From: an uncultured Clostridia bacterium
GTDB taxonomy: Bacteria; Bacillota; Clostridia; Oscillospirales; Ruminococcaceae
Reading direction: 5' to 3'
Length of the DNA stretch: 64,000 bases
Assembly (NCBI GenBank): GCA_947630825.1
Contig: CANRJA010000005.1
Coordinates: 1-64,000, forward strand
This document shows, in pieces, positions 28,127 through 36,286 of the stretch. Below the pieces are notes generated by a model. That model did not search any database. It was not told the origin of the DNA and saw nothing but the letters and a program-made list of their open reading frames with translations. Position 1 is the stretch's first letter; every line of letters begins with the position of its first letter. The translations under genes were made by a program, and so were the position numbers.

Positions 28127-30162
28127 AAGCGGGATTTTATCCAAAGCTGGCATTAGACGGAATAAGAAAAAACAAACAAATGTATCTTCCGTATATTCTG
28201 ACCTGCATAGGTATGGTGATGATGTATTATATCATTGCTTTTTTGCAGTACAGCAAAAGCATATCTTATCTGAGAGGTGCAGATGAAATACGTTGGATGT
28301 TCGATTTCGGAGGATGGGTAATTGCAATATTTTCTTGCATTTTTTTGTTCTATACAAATTCATTTTTGATTCGCCGTAGAAAAAAAGAATTCGGATTATA
28401 TAATATACTTGGTATGGGCAAAAGAAATATAGGCAGAATTCTCTTTTGGGAAACTCTGATCATAGCTTTGTTCTCATTAGGTATAGGCTTGATTGCAGGT
28501 GTTTCATTTTCAAAGCTGGCTGAACTGGGACTTGTAAATATAATGATGGGCGATGTGAGCTATACTTTGTCGGTATCAATAACGTCAGTTATTAAAACAA
28601 CAGCGGTGTTTGGTGTGATTTTTGTTTTGTTGTTTCTCAATTCTCTAAGACAGGTTAGATTTTCAAGTGCTATAAATCTTCTTCGCAGTGAGAATAAAGG
28701 CGAAAAACCGCCAAAAGGCAACTGGTTCTGGGGAATTCTCGGAGTTTTGATTTTGGCTGCCGCATACTATCTGGCAATGACTATTAAAAATCCGATAGCG
28801 GCTCTTGAGGTATTCTTCATTGCTGTAATTATGGTTATAGTCGGCACTTATTTAGTAATGATTTCAGGTTCGGTGCTTTTTTGCCGAATACTGCAAAAGA
28901 AAAAGAACTATTATTACAAACCAAATCACTTTGTATCTGTTTCTTCAATGGTATATCGTATGAAAAGAAACGGAGCAGGACTTGCCTCAATTTGTGTTCT
29001 TGCGACAATGGTACTTGTTATGATCTCTTCTACCACAAGTATGTATTTTGGCAGTGAGGACGCTATCAACAGCCGTTATCCGAGAGACATCAATATGGAG
29101 TATTACATGGAAAATGCAGACGACTTATCTGATAACAAAATTTCAGTATTGCAAAGTGATATTTCTAAGGTATTAGAAAAGTATGACGTTGAGCCGGAAA
29201 ATTATTATAACTATCGATGCATATCTGTAGCGGGACTAATTAAAGGTAATTCAGTTGAAACAGACGTGTCAAATGCAAATGGAATAACTGATATGTCTGG
29301 TGTGCGGCAGTTTTATTTTGTTCCTCTTTCTGACTACAATGCAATGATGGGAACCAATGAAACGCTTGGTTCAGAAGAGGTTCTTATCTACACTTATCGA
29401 AACGACTATAAAGCTGATACTATTTCATTCAAGCAAGGGAACACATTTAAAATCAAAAAACAGTTAGATGAGTTGGTCGAAATAGGAGATACAGCGATGA
29501 TGGTTGTACCGAGTATGACGATAATTGTGCCGGATTTAAAGCAGAGCCTCAAAGGGCTTGACACGCTATTAGACTATAACGGAGACAAAATGCTTTCGTA
29601 CAGGTGGGTATATGATTTTGATACAGGAATTGAAGCAGATAAGCAGATAGAGTTGTGTAGGGAATTTGAGGAAGCAAATTTAGATTCATATTCGAAGTTT
29701 GAAAATATTGGTCTTTACTGTGAAAGCCAGGAAATGGAGAGAGAAGATTTATACAGTATGTACGGGGGATTTTTCTATTTGGGAATTATGTTAAGCATCG
29801 TGTTCATTTTTGCCGCAGTTCTGATTATTTACTATAAGCAGATTTCTGAAGGCTATGAGGATCAAGCCCGATTTGAAATAATGCAGAAGGTAGGTATGAC
29901 AAAACGTGAGATTAGAAAAAGCATCAATTCACAGCTTTTGACCGTATTCTTTCTTCCGCTTATTTTGTCAGCCTTGCATCTTGTTTTTGCATTTCCGATA
30001 ATCCGAAAACTGCTTTTATTATTTAGTCTTAATAATGTTATATTGTTTGCAATCACAACAGTGATAAGTGTAATTATATTTGCACTTTTCTATACACTTA
30101 TTTACCGCATTACTTCTAATGCTTATTATAATTTAGTAAGCGGGGAGAATGAGAGAAGTTAA
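28123..30162 (+). CDS. bceB: BceB-like FtsX-family permease
   Basis: 679 aa with about ten membrane segments and one large extracellular domain (about residues 310-540) between segments 7 and 8, which is the diagnostic architecture of BceB. The N terminus starts KLALDGIRKNKQMYLPYILT. The extracellular domain sets drug specificity and differs widely between members, so the inducing peptide cannot be predicted. It ends before a terminator at 30188. Given the divergent radical SAM operon next door, it could also serve self-protection, but that is inference. Confidence 0.9.
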   Translation: MKAGFYPKLALDGIRKNKQMYLPYILTCIGMVMMYYIIAFLQYSKSISYLRGADEIRWMFDFGGWVIAIFSCIFLFYTNSFLIRRRKKEFGLYNILGMGKRNIGRILFWETLIIALFSLGIGLIAGVSFSKLAELGLVNIMMGDVSYTLSVSITSVIKTTAVFGVIFVLLFLNSLRQVRFSSAINLLRSENKGEKPPKGNWFWGILGVLILAAAYYLAMTIKNPIAALEVFFIAVIMVIVGTYLVMISGSVLFCRILQKKKNYYYKPNHFVSVSSMVYRMKRNGAGLASICVLATMVLVMISSTTSMYFGSEDAINSRYPRDINMEYYMENADDLSDNKISVLQSDISKVLEKYDVEPENYYNYRCISVAGLIKGNSVETDVSNANGITDMSGVRQFYFVPLSDYNAMMGTNETLGSEEVLIYTYRNDYKADTISFKQGNTFKIKKQLDELVEIGDTAMMVVPSMTIIVPDLKQSLKGLDTLLDYNGDKMLSYRWVYDFDTGIEADKQIELCREFEEANLDSYSKFENIGLYCESQEMEREDLYSMYGGFFYLGIMLSIVFIFAAVLIIYYKQISEGYEDQARFEIMQKVGMTKREIRKSINSQLLTVFFLPLILSALHLVFAFPIIRKLLLLFSLNNVILFAITTVISVIIFALFYTLIYRITSNAYYNLVSGENERS

Positions 30163-30187
30163 ATTTTTTAATTGTTGGTTTTGTTTA

Positions 30188-30226
30188 AAATCCCAGACTA
30201 TCAAAATTCTTGATGGTTTGGGATTT
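30188..30226 (+). terminator. Terminator of the BceRSAB-like operon
   Basis: An interrupted stem aaatccca/tgggattt with inner pairs atcaa/ttgat, 26 bases after the permease stop. Confidence 0.6.
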
Positions 30227-30304
30227 ATGTTGTTTGTTATGGACTTAACATATGGGCGCCGTAGGCTGTGCAGACTTTTAATTTCAATATCTTTATTACT
30301 TTTA

Positions 30305-30485
30305 CATCTCAAACCAATCCGTAATTCCATTCAACCTTGCCGTGTCCAGAAATCCACTGCCTTGCATACAAAATCATTTTTAGATTTAGCATTAGCATCC
30401 GGTATCATTTTTTCTATTTCAGCGACCATAGAAGGCCGCATCCAGTAGGCATATTTTTTCTTATTTTCTGTTATTTTTATTCCTT
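30305..30485 (-). pseudogene. Fused relic: integrase tail joined to start of a MobC-like gene
   Basis: On the minus strand, 30305-30347 encodes only the integrase C-terminal tail DTARLNGITDWFEM with its stop, close to the tail at 9540. Directly next to it, 30348-30470 matches the first 45 codons of the MobC-like gene at 11299-11703. Everything between (relaxase and most of the integrase) has been deleted. It shows that a second copy of the same kind of element once lay here. Confidence 0.7.
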
Positions 30486-30519
30486 TCAAAATAGACCCCT
30501 AAAAAGGGATATTGTAAAT

Positions 30520-30596
30520 CCTTTGAAAACCTCTAACGGTCGGCTCTGCCGTCCGATGTGATTTGTGCGGGTAGACCCCGCACTTTAACCTGCTTA
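30520..30596 (-). other. Candidate oriT (copy 2)
   Basis: Identical over 77 bases to 11750-11826, including the gtgcggg/cccgcac hairpin. Flanking DNA differs. It may still be usable by a relaxase supplied from elsewhere. Confidence 0.5.
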
Positions 30597-30648
30597 CTTT
30601 TATGACCGTTTTCAAACTGCTTTTTTGGGGCATTTTTGATCATAATTT

Positions 30649-31041
30649 TCAAGTCTCTTCTGTATCTGCTTTCGTTGTACATCTTCTTCTAACTTTATCA
30701 TTTGCTGTTCGTAATAATGGTTTACAGCTTCCTCTATTGGCAGAATAGTAGAGTAGATTGCCGTTTTGTTTGTGTCCGTCTTTTTTAATAATAATTGTCG
30801 ATTGGGTTGAAATTAACTGCTTGTCCTCAAGAGATTTTATATATTTTCTAACAGTGTTTTTACTCATACCAATTGCATTTCCTATAGTTTTATAGCTTGG
30901 ATAACACTTAAAGGTTTTTCTGTTTTCACAGTATATCAGGTAAGAATAAACTGCAAGTCCACCATAGGTTAATCCCAAACAGAAAACTTCATTTGGAAGA
31001 GGGAAGTGATTTTTTATTGCATCTCTTTTGTTATATTTCAA
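30649..31041 (-). pseudogene. Winged-helix replication/regulatory protein, frameshifted copy
   Basis: The first 95 residues closely match the protein at 11842-12273 (same helix-turn-helix SYKTIGNAIGMSKNTVRKYI). After KQNGNLLY the frame shifts and ends in an unrelated Arg-rich tail, so the charged C-terminal part is lost. The TTG start overlaps the stop of the intact excisionase-like gene. Confidence 0.7.
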
Positions 31042-31247
31042 TAGTTACCTCCTGAATTTCTCTTAATCCATTCCATAAATTTTTCTTTCGAAACGACAAT
31101 AAGATTGCCAACTTTGAGGACGGGAAAATCTTTTTGGTGCATAAGTTCATATCCTTTTGTTGATGATATTCCAAGTAGTTTTGATATAGTTTCTGCGTTT
31201 AAGAACAATGGCAGTTCTTTATAACTATTGTAAATTGATTCTTTCAT
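31038..31247 (-). CDS. Excisionase-like HTH protein (69 aa), intact
   Basis: A MerR/excisionase-type helix-turn-helix (TISKLLGISSTKGYELMHQK) followed by the usual strand-turn (FPVLKVGNLIVVSKEKFMEW). It is the sister of the frameshifted gene at 12270-12480. It is first in what remains of a second mobilisation operon, behind its own leader RNA and promoter. With integrase and relaxase gone it may only autoregulate. Confidence 0.8.
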   Translation of the reverse strand: MKESIYNSYKELPLFLNAETISKLLGISSTKGYELMHQKDFPVLKVGNLIVVSKEKFMEWIKRNSGGNY

Positions 31248-31336
31248 ATTGATCTCCTATATTAAATTTTAAATTTTGATAAATTTAATTTACCATACAT
31301 CTGACTTTCATATTTATCATCAACTCCTTATATGAA

Positions 31337-31429
31337 AAACAAAAAGACTCTTACACACAAGGCACAACTAACCAACCGAAAGATTTATACAACCTTCGGT
31401 GTAATTGTTAGCCTTGATATGTAAGAGCC
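31337..31429 (-). ncRNA. Structured leader RNA ending in a terminator (copy 2)
   Basis: Nearly identical to 12571-12662. Here the inner stem is caaggc/gccttg, fully paired, where copy 1 has one G-U pair. The same outer stem and U-run follow. It lies about 90 bases before the excisionase-like gene. Confidence 0.65.
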
Positions 31430-31565
31430 TAAAATTCAAAATAAACATTCAACTTTTTATTTTATGAAGAAGTTTAACTTCACAATCTTACATTTGCTGT
31501 TAGCAGTTATCAAATTTTAAAAGGCATTTATAAATTGTCTTTACATCTATTATTAGTGTAGTTAT

Positions 31566-31595
31566 ATGATAACATTAGAATGTAAAATTTGTCAA
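31566..31595 (-). promoter_or_regulatory. Promoter of the mobilisation operon (copy 2)
   Basis: On the minus strand TTGACA (31590-31595) and TATCAT (31566-31571), 18 bases apart, as in copy 1. Confidence 0.65.
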
Positions 31596-31733
31596 GTGAT
31601 TTTTGAATAAAAATTACTTTGATAGGAAATACTAATACTTTTGTGTATTATGAAAAAGGTAAGCCTGATGTTAGACTTGCTTATTCTTTATGATGTTAAC
31701 ACCTTATTTTTAACCTTGGAAGTTCAATAGATT

Positions 31734-31968
31734 TTAAGTTTTTTTCGTGTCTGATTTATTGTTATCAGCTCATAAAACTCATTGGTTATTACAATTTTTC
31801 CTGAATCATACACTAAACCCTGTGTCTTATGTGTTTTCTATATCGTAAGTAGTTCCACATTCAAATAGTCCTTTGTTGGCGGGGCGATTTCAAGCAAGGG
31901 ATATAATAATCGCCTTGAAATTCATACAACAGACCAACCGTTCTTTTAATTGAAAATGTGCTTTTCAT
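31734..31968 (-). pseudogene. TnpV-like small transposon protein, broken
   Basis: The ATG at 31968 has a perfect ribosome site (ggagg). The start MKSTFSIKRTVGLLYEFQGD leads to GDYYIPCLK as in TnpV-type proteins of Firmicute transposons. A shift follows, then more readable pieces (PPTKDYLNVELL, SGKIVITNEFYELI) to a stop at 31734. At least two frameshifts break it. Function of the family is unknown. Confidence 0.5.
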
Positions 31969-31997
31969 TATGTAATCCTCCAGAATTGGTTTATTAT

Positions 31998-32399
31998 TTC
32001 AAAAACCTATTATGCAGCCATTTAACACGATAGTTTAGGTTTTTGTTTTTATTTGGGGTAATATATTTTATTGTAAACCTACAATTTCTTTCTAATAAAG
32101 TAGTTAATTTACATTGACTTTTCAATAATATGTATGGTATAATTATGAAAAAATTGTCGGTTTTTAAACGTTTTAATAAACCATAAATTATTGGAGATGT
32201 TGATTTAAGGAATACAATTATAAAGTTTAAAAAACAGTTTATTACTAATCAATGCTTTTAGGAATAATCAAAGTTATGCTCATGATAATAATGTACTGAA
32301 TAATGCTGAAACGAGATTATCTATAAAATTATGGCTGCGACTTTGATATTTTTATATGAATTTCAAAATAATATTTAATATAATTTTTATAGAAAAGAG
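31998..32399 (+). promoter_or_regulatory. Intergenic region with terminator-like repeat and a strong promoter
   Basis: aaaaacct/aggttttt near 31999-32046 can form a hairpin. A good promoter TTGACT (32114-32119), 18 bases, TATAAT (32138-32143) points toward the kinase gene, leaving a leader of about 260 bases in which I see no gene. Confidence 0.5.
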
Positions 32400-32408
32400 G
32401 TGCTTTTA

Positions 32409-33299
32409 TTGAAAAACAATGGCGATATAGTTCACTTCTGGAAAGAGAAGGATTATATTATGGTTAATAACAGCCTAGGAAAGGGCTCTTTTGGAAAAAC
32501 AGTTGTCCTTCAAGATCCCTTTATTAATGAATTGTTCGTAGCAAAAAAATATGAGCCTGATGTTGAAAATGTGTATGAACGAAAAAAATATTATAAAAAC
32601 TTTCTTGATGAAATAAAAATCATGTATAAGCTAAATCATCGGAATATTGTAAGGATATATAATTATTATGCTTATGAAGAAATTTACGTTGGTTATATTC
32701 TTATGGAATATATCAGTGGTACTACAATAGTAGACTGGTTTAAAAATTGTTCTAAGGGATTTACAATTGCCTCATCAAATGAGCTTTTTATACAGTTAAT
32801 TGAAGCATTTGAATATTTGCAAAAACACGGTGTTATTCATAGAGATATTCGAGAAGGTAATATATTGATTGACAATGATGATGTAGTAAAAGTTATAGAC
32901 TTTGGTATCGGAAAGTTTTTTGTTTCCGACTCAACAGTGAAAGACAGTCTTTATGCTGATATTAATAGAGAAAATTCTGACACACTCCCCAAAGAATATT
33001 ATGAAGGTACATATACATCGTTAACAGATATGTTTTATTTAGCCGAACTGATTAATAGATTACTTAACAAATATGATTGCCCAGAATTCCAATATCAATT
33101 TATATTGGATAAAATGATGTCAAAAGATCCAAAAGACAGGTATAGTTCTTTTAGTGAAGTGAAAATTGCCATTGAGCAATATAACTTTGATTCATTATCT
33201 ATTTCAGAAGAAGAAAAAAAGACTTATCATGATTTTGCGGATGCATTAGATTATGTAATAGGAGTATATACGGAAACACCTGTCTACAATACAGACTGA
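32409..33299 (+). CDS. Eukaryotic-type Ser/Thr protein kinase, cut by an in-frame TGA
   Basis: 296 aa from a TTG start (agagg 8 bases upstream). All kinase motifs are present: glycine loop GKGSFGKT, Lys in LFVAKKYE, Glu in FLDEIKIMYKL, hinge LMEYISGTT, catalytic loop VIHRDIREGNILI (Asp is conserved; the next residues IRE replace LKP/LKA), DFGIGKF, and a late GTYTSLTDMFYLAELI region. There are no membrane or PASTA domains. It stands alone in the defence-rich part of the island, as do several phage-sensing kinases (Stk2 type). After the stop the same frame stays open for 88 codons, so the natural protein was probably about 385 aa. Confidence 0.85.
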   Translation: MKNNGDIVHFWKEKDYIMVNNSLGKGSFGKTVVLQDPFINELFVAKKYEPDVENVYERKKYYKNFLDEIKIMYKLNHRNIVRIYNYYAYEEIYVGYILMEYISGTTIVDWFKNCSKGFTIASSNELFIQLIEAFEYLQKHGVIHRDIREGNILIDNDDVVKVIDFGIGKFFVSDSTVKDSLYADINRENSDTLPKEYYEGTYTSLTDMFYLAELINRLLNKYDCPEFQYQFILDKMMSKDPKDRYSSFSEVKIAIEQYNFDSLSISEEEKKTYHDFADALDYVIGVYTETPVYNTD

Positions 33300-33566
33300 A
33301 GTAGTGTAATTTCTAAACTTGAATCGGTTATTAAAAACAACTTTTTTGAAAAGTTTATAATTAATAATCAAGATATAATAAACGTATTCGTAAGTGTAAA
33401 TTACACATATGATAACAATTATGAAATAACTGTTGATGCTGTTTCAAAATTCGTAATGTGGCTTAAAAATTCAAATGATTATAAACGAAATATAATTCTA
33501 TCTAATCTTATAAATAAGATTTCGAATAAATCAATAGATATATTTGCTGCAGATACGCCATTTTAA
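33300..33566 (+). pseudogene. In-frame continuation of the kinase after TGA
   Basis: Directly after TGA (33297-33299) the same frame reads 88 sense codons (SSVISKLESVIKNNFFEKF...) to TAA at 33564-33566. The composition is like real coding sequence (helical, KLESVIKNN, AVSKFVMWLKNS). There is no new start or ribosome site. I take it as the former C-terminal domain of the kinase. One base change at the stop would restore it. Confidence 0.6.
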
Positions 33567-33591
33567 TAAGATAATATTTTTGCAATTGTAT

Positions 33592-33616
33592 TCTTTGTTT
33601 ACAGCGTTGCAAATTT
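33592..33616. repeat. Partial copy of the element-end repeat
   Basis: ctttgtttacagcgttgcaa and a few more bases match the start of the end repeats at 7249, 18222 and 39206, but no CATCAA boxes or tRNA core follow. It may be the scar of an older boundary between the kinase and the retron. The remainder of 33567-33857 has no gene. Confidence 0.45.
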
Positions 33617-33857
33617 TAAATGATAATTGAACACAATATCCTTAATTAATTTCTGATATAATATATATCAGAATCTAATAATTTATCAAGTTTGTTGCCT
33701 AAAGTGAAATTTAGTGGTGCATAAAATTAGTATTTAAAGCAATTTAATTTGAGATTAATTGTTTTATTTGGTATTTATATCAAATGAAAACTAAATTGGT
33801 TATTGTCTTAAAGCACCAATTTTGAGATAATAAAACACAATATTATTGAGGCTTGTT

Positions 33858-34751
33858 ATGACTGACTTAGAACGATTTGAAATTATATATAATGATTTTT
33901 TTAAGCGACAATATGAAGACACTTGTTATGTATTTTTATGTGGTGGTTCAGCGGACAATTGCATTCGAAATAAAATAAGGTTACTTCTTGAATCAAACGA
34001 GATACAAGTTTTATATCCTGAAGATTTGTTTATGGAAATGATGAATAGAAATAAAAAAACTAATTTACTAGATTATGAAAACCTATTAGCTAAGAGTGCA
34101 GATTCAATTCTTCTGATTTGTGAAAGCATGGGTTCAGCCGCGGAACTTGGTGCTTTTGTTCAGATTGAAAGTATAAAAAATAAGTTACTAGTTGGTATTG
34201 AAAAAAAATATTGTCGTCAACATAGTTTTATAATGGATGGACCTGTTAAAAAACTGAAAACGCTTGACAAAAAAAATAGAGTAATAATTTATGATAAAAA
34301 TAATATATCTGAATTTAATAAACATATTACAAATTTTTTTAAATCAATGAAACGCAAGAAACATCTTGATCTTTGTCAAAAGACTGATTCTAGTTTTTCA
34401 TTGCTTCCAGAATATATTTCTTTTATCCCAATGTTAATATATTTTTACCAAGAAATTAATAGAAAAGTATTGTTTACAAATTTAAAAGAGCTAATAAAAA
34501 AACAATATAATATTCCTAAAGATTATAATGAGCTTTTTAATGCATCCTTAAGATATTTACACAAATTAGGGATAATAGTAACTTTAGGTAATGTTAGTAT
34601 AGAAAATAATATAAATGACCAAATAATCAAACTATCGGATAAAGGATATTATAAAACATATAATTTAATAAATAATTCTTATATTTTTAATAAAAATAAA
34701 TTGTACGATCGGATAAGATGTGATATACTAAAAGAACAATTTAATAAATAA
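33858..34751 (+). CDS. Retron effector: nucleoside deoxyribosyltransferase-like (NDT) with winged helix
   Basis: 297 aa from the ATG at 33858 (gagg 6 bases upstream). It matches the Retron-Eco1 (Ec86) effector pattern: VFLCGGSADN near the start, VLYPEDLF, SILLICESMGSAAELGAF with the catalytic-type Glu, and FIMDGPVKKLK. The C-terminal part (about 190-297) is a winged-helix region (YLHKLGIIVTLGNV). In the type II-A retrons the effector binds the RT-msDNA complex and, when freed, is thought to break down nucleotides and stop growth. It is followed at once by the retron ncRNA and reverse transcriptase, confirming its role. Confidence 0.88.
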   Translation: MTDLERFEIIYNDFFKRQYEDTCYVFLCGGSADNCIRNKIRLLLESNEIQVLYPEDLFMEMMNRNKKTNLLDYENLLAKSADSILLICESMGSAAELGAFVQIESIKNKLLVGIEKKYCRQHSFIMDGPVKKLKTLDKKNRVIIYDKNNISEFNKHITNFFKSMKRKKHLDLCQKTDSSFSLLPEYISFIPMLIYFYQEINRKVLFTNLKELIKKQYNIPKDYNELFNASLRYLHKLGIIVTLGNVSIENNINDQIIKLSDKGYYKTYNLINNSYIFNKNKLYDRIRCDILKEQFNK

Positions 34752-34753
34752 TT

Positions 34754-34921
34754 GCCTCTTTTAGTTTTTACAAATTATGTTTATATACATAATTTGTTTT
34801 GGATGATGATTCAGTCAATCCTTGGTTAAATACTTGCACTATATTTCCGAAATTTCAATTTTCAATTAACATAAGTTAATTAAAAATCAATATCTCGGAA
34901 AATACTTATGGTAAAAGAGGC
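34754..34921 (+). ncRNA. Retron ncRNA (msr-msd)
   Basis: It is bounded by a perfect 10-base inverted repeat, a1 gcctctttta (34754-34763) and a2 taaaagaggc (34912-34921), the retron hallmark. The msr part includes a perfect 10-bp hairpin acaaattatg/cataatttgt (34770-34797). The msd part is a long hairpin: tttccga/tcggaaa at its base and attttcaattaac/gttaattaaaaat (one mismatch) around an ataa loop. It ends 8 bases before the reverse-transcriptase ATG. The branching G is not assigned. Confidence 0.88.
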
Positions 34922-34929
34922 AGTTTTTT

Positions 34930-36138
34930 ATGTATAATAAAAATTTGAAACTAATTAACGCTTTAGATATTCCATACTTTGAATCTATAAAAGAATTTTC
35001 AAGGTTGTTGGGACTGAGCACTAGATTAATATATCTTCTAACAAATAAAACCGAGAATTATTATAAAACAAAAAAAATTCCAAAGAACAATGGTAAAACA
35101 CGTACTATTTTTATACCATCTTACACTCTAAAAATAGTGCAAAGATGGATATTAAATAATATATTATATAAACTTAAACCCAGTGATTACTCAATGGCAT
35201 TTAGGAAGAATACAAAAAAGAATTTCAGATATGATATAAAGCAGAATGCATTTTATCATTTAAATACATTATATGGTTTATCAATAGATTTATGTGACTT
35301 TTTTCCAAGTATAACTTCAAATAAGGTTTATCAAGTTTTCAAAGATATTGGATATAATTCTACTGCTTCGACTATATTAACCAATTTATGTACTCTAGAT
35401 GGCGTATTGCCTCAAGGTGCTGTGTGTTCACCAGCCCTATCAAATTTGATTTGTGTTAGCTTGGATTCCAGATTAGTAGGTCTTTGTGCAAAAAGGGATA
35501 TTCTTTATACAAGGTATGCCGATGATATGTATTTTTCATGTGATAACAAAGGCTTGCTTTTAAAGATTTTTCCCGTAATAGAAAGTATAATTAAATATGA
35601 GGGTTTTGAGATTAATAAAAACAAACTTCATTTTCACACACCGAGAAACAAAAAATTAATTACTGGTATAGTCGTTGTTCCTTGCAAAGATAAATATGAG
35701 CTAAAAGCATCAAAACAATTAAAGAAGCGAATAAGAGCAGAAATTTTTAGATGTATTATGACTGGAATGTATGATAATACAAATCATATAAAAGGAGAAA
35801 TATCTTACATTTCATTTATACAGAAGGAAAATAGTATCGACTATAAACAGTCAATAATTGATTATATAAATAGAGTTTCTGAGAAAATTGTTTATTTTCC
35901 AGAATTAGTAAGAGCGTATAACGAAAATTTCTTCTATCAAGAACAAAAGAAAATTAAGGCGAAAAGTATAAATAACATTGATATAGACGTGGACAAAACA
36001 GATATTGATGAATATAATCAATATTTGATGGAAACGATGGAAAAAATATATAAGGACAGAAAAAAATATTTGTTAAAGAATAATTTATTTGATATTTGCA
36101 AATATGAGGATTGGCCAGATTTTATAATTTCAAAATGA
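34930..36138 (+). CDS. Retron reverse transcriptase
   Basis: 402 aa. Catalytic YADD (residues 196-199) in TRYADDMYFS, the upstream LPQGAVCSPALSNL, DLCDFFPSI with the first catalytic Asp, NGKTRTIFIPS, and the retron-specific thumb motif LITGIVVVP (VTG-like). The length and gene order (NDT effector, ncRNA, RT) fit a type II-A retron. The tail of about 80 residues after the thumb is charged and longer than in Ec86. It makes msDNA from the ncRNA just upstream and holds the effector inactive. No frameshift is seen, so this retron looks functional. Confidence 0.9.
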   Translation: MYNKNLKLINALDIPYFESIKEFSRLLGLSTRLIYLLTNKTENYYKTKKIPKNNGKTRTIFIPSYTLKIVQRWILNNILYKLKPSDYSMAFRKNTKKNFRYDIKQNAFYHLNTLYGLSIDLCDFFPSITSNKVYQVFKDIGYNSTASTILTNLCTLDGVLPQGAVCSPALSNLICVSLDSRLVGLCAKRDILYTRYADDMYFSCDNKGLLLKIFPVIESIIKYEGFEINKNKLHFHTPRNKKLITGIVVVPCKDKYELKASKQLKKRIRAEIFRCIMTGMYDNTNHIKGEISYISFIQKENSIDYKQSIIDYINRVSEKIVYFPELVRAYNENFFYQEQKKIKAKSINNIDIDVDKTDIDEYNQYLMETMEKIYKDRKKYLLKNNLFDICKYEDWPDFIISK

Positions 36139-36182
36139 GATTATATAGTTGAAAATTGTATGATAAAAACTTGATTTGATGA

Positions 36183-36252
36183 CTACATTGTAGCTACGAG
36201 GAGAAGGCGTGAAAATGCTTTATACGGAAAAAGTAGTAAAGCTGTAATGTAG
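36183..36252 (+). ncRNA. Candidate structured RNA between retron and sce7726 gene
   Basis: A 12-bp closing stem pairs 36183-36194 (ctacattgtagc) with 36241-36252 (gctgtaatgtag), including two G-U pairs. Inside, aaggcgt-gaaa-atgcttt (36204-36221) forms a hairpin capped by a GAAA (GNRA) tetraloop. G-U pairs plus a GNRA loop favour an RNA rather than a DNA site. A ribosome-site-like gaggagaag before gtg with a 12-codon frame also lies inside (VKMLYTEKVVKL), so a leader peptide is the alternative. It sits in the 148-base gap before a defence cassette. Confidence 0.45.
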
Positions 36253-36286
36253 GTACCTGCACAAATAAAGGGGATGAGATTATTAT

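Noticed and set aside
30133-30561. Several 65-99 codon frames after the permease gene
   Set aside because: They cross relics of the integrase and mobC genes in wrong frames and have no ribosome sites.
33297-33299. TGA recoding (Trp or selenocysteine) in the kinase
   Set aside because: Other genes here use TGA as a normal stop, the tam case uses TAA, and no SECIS-like stem follows directly.
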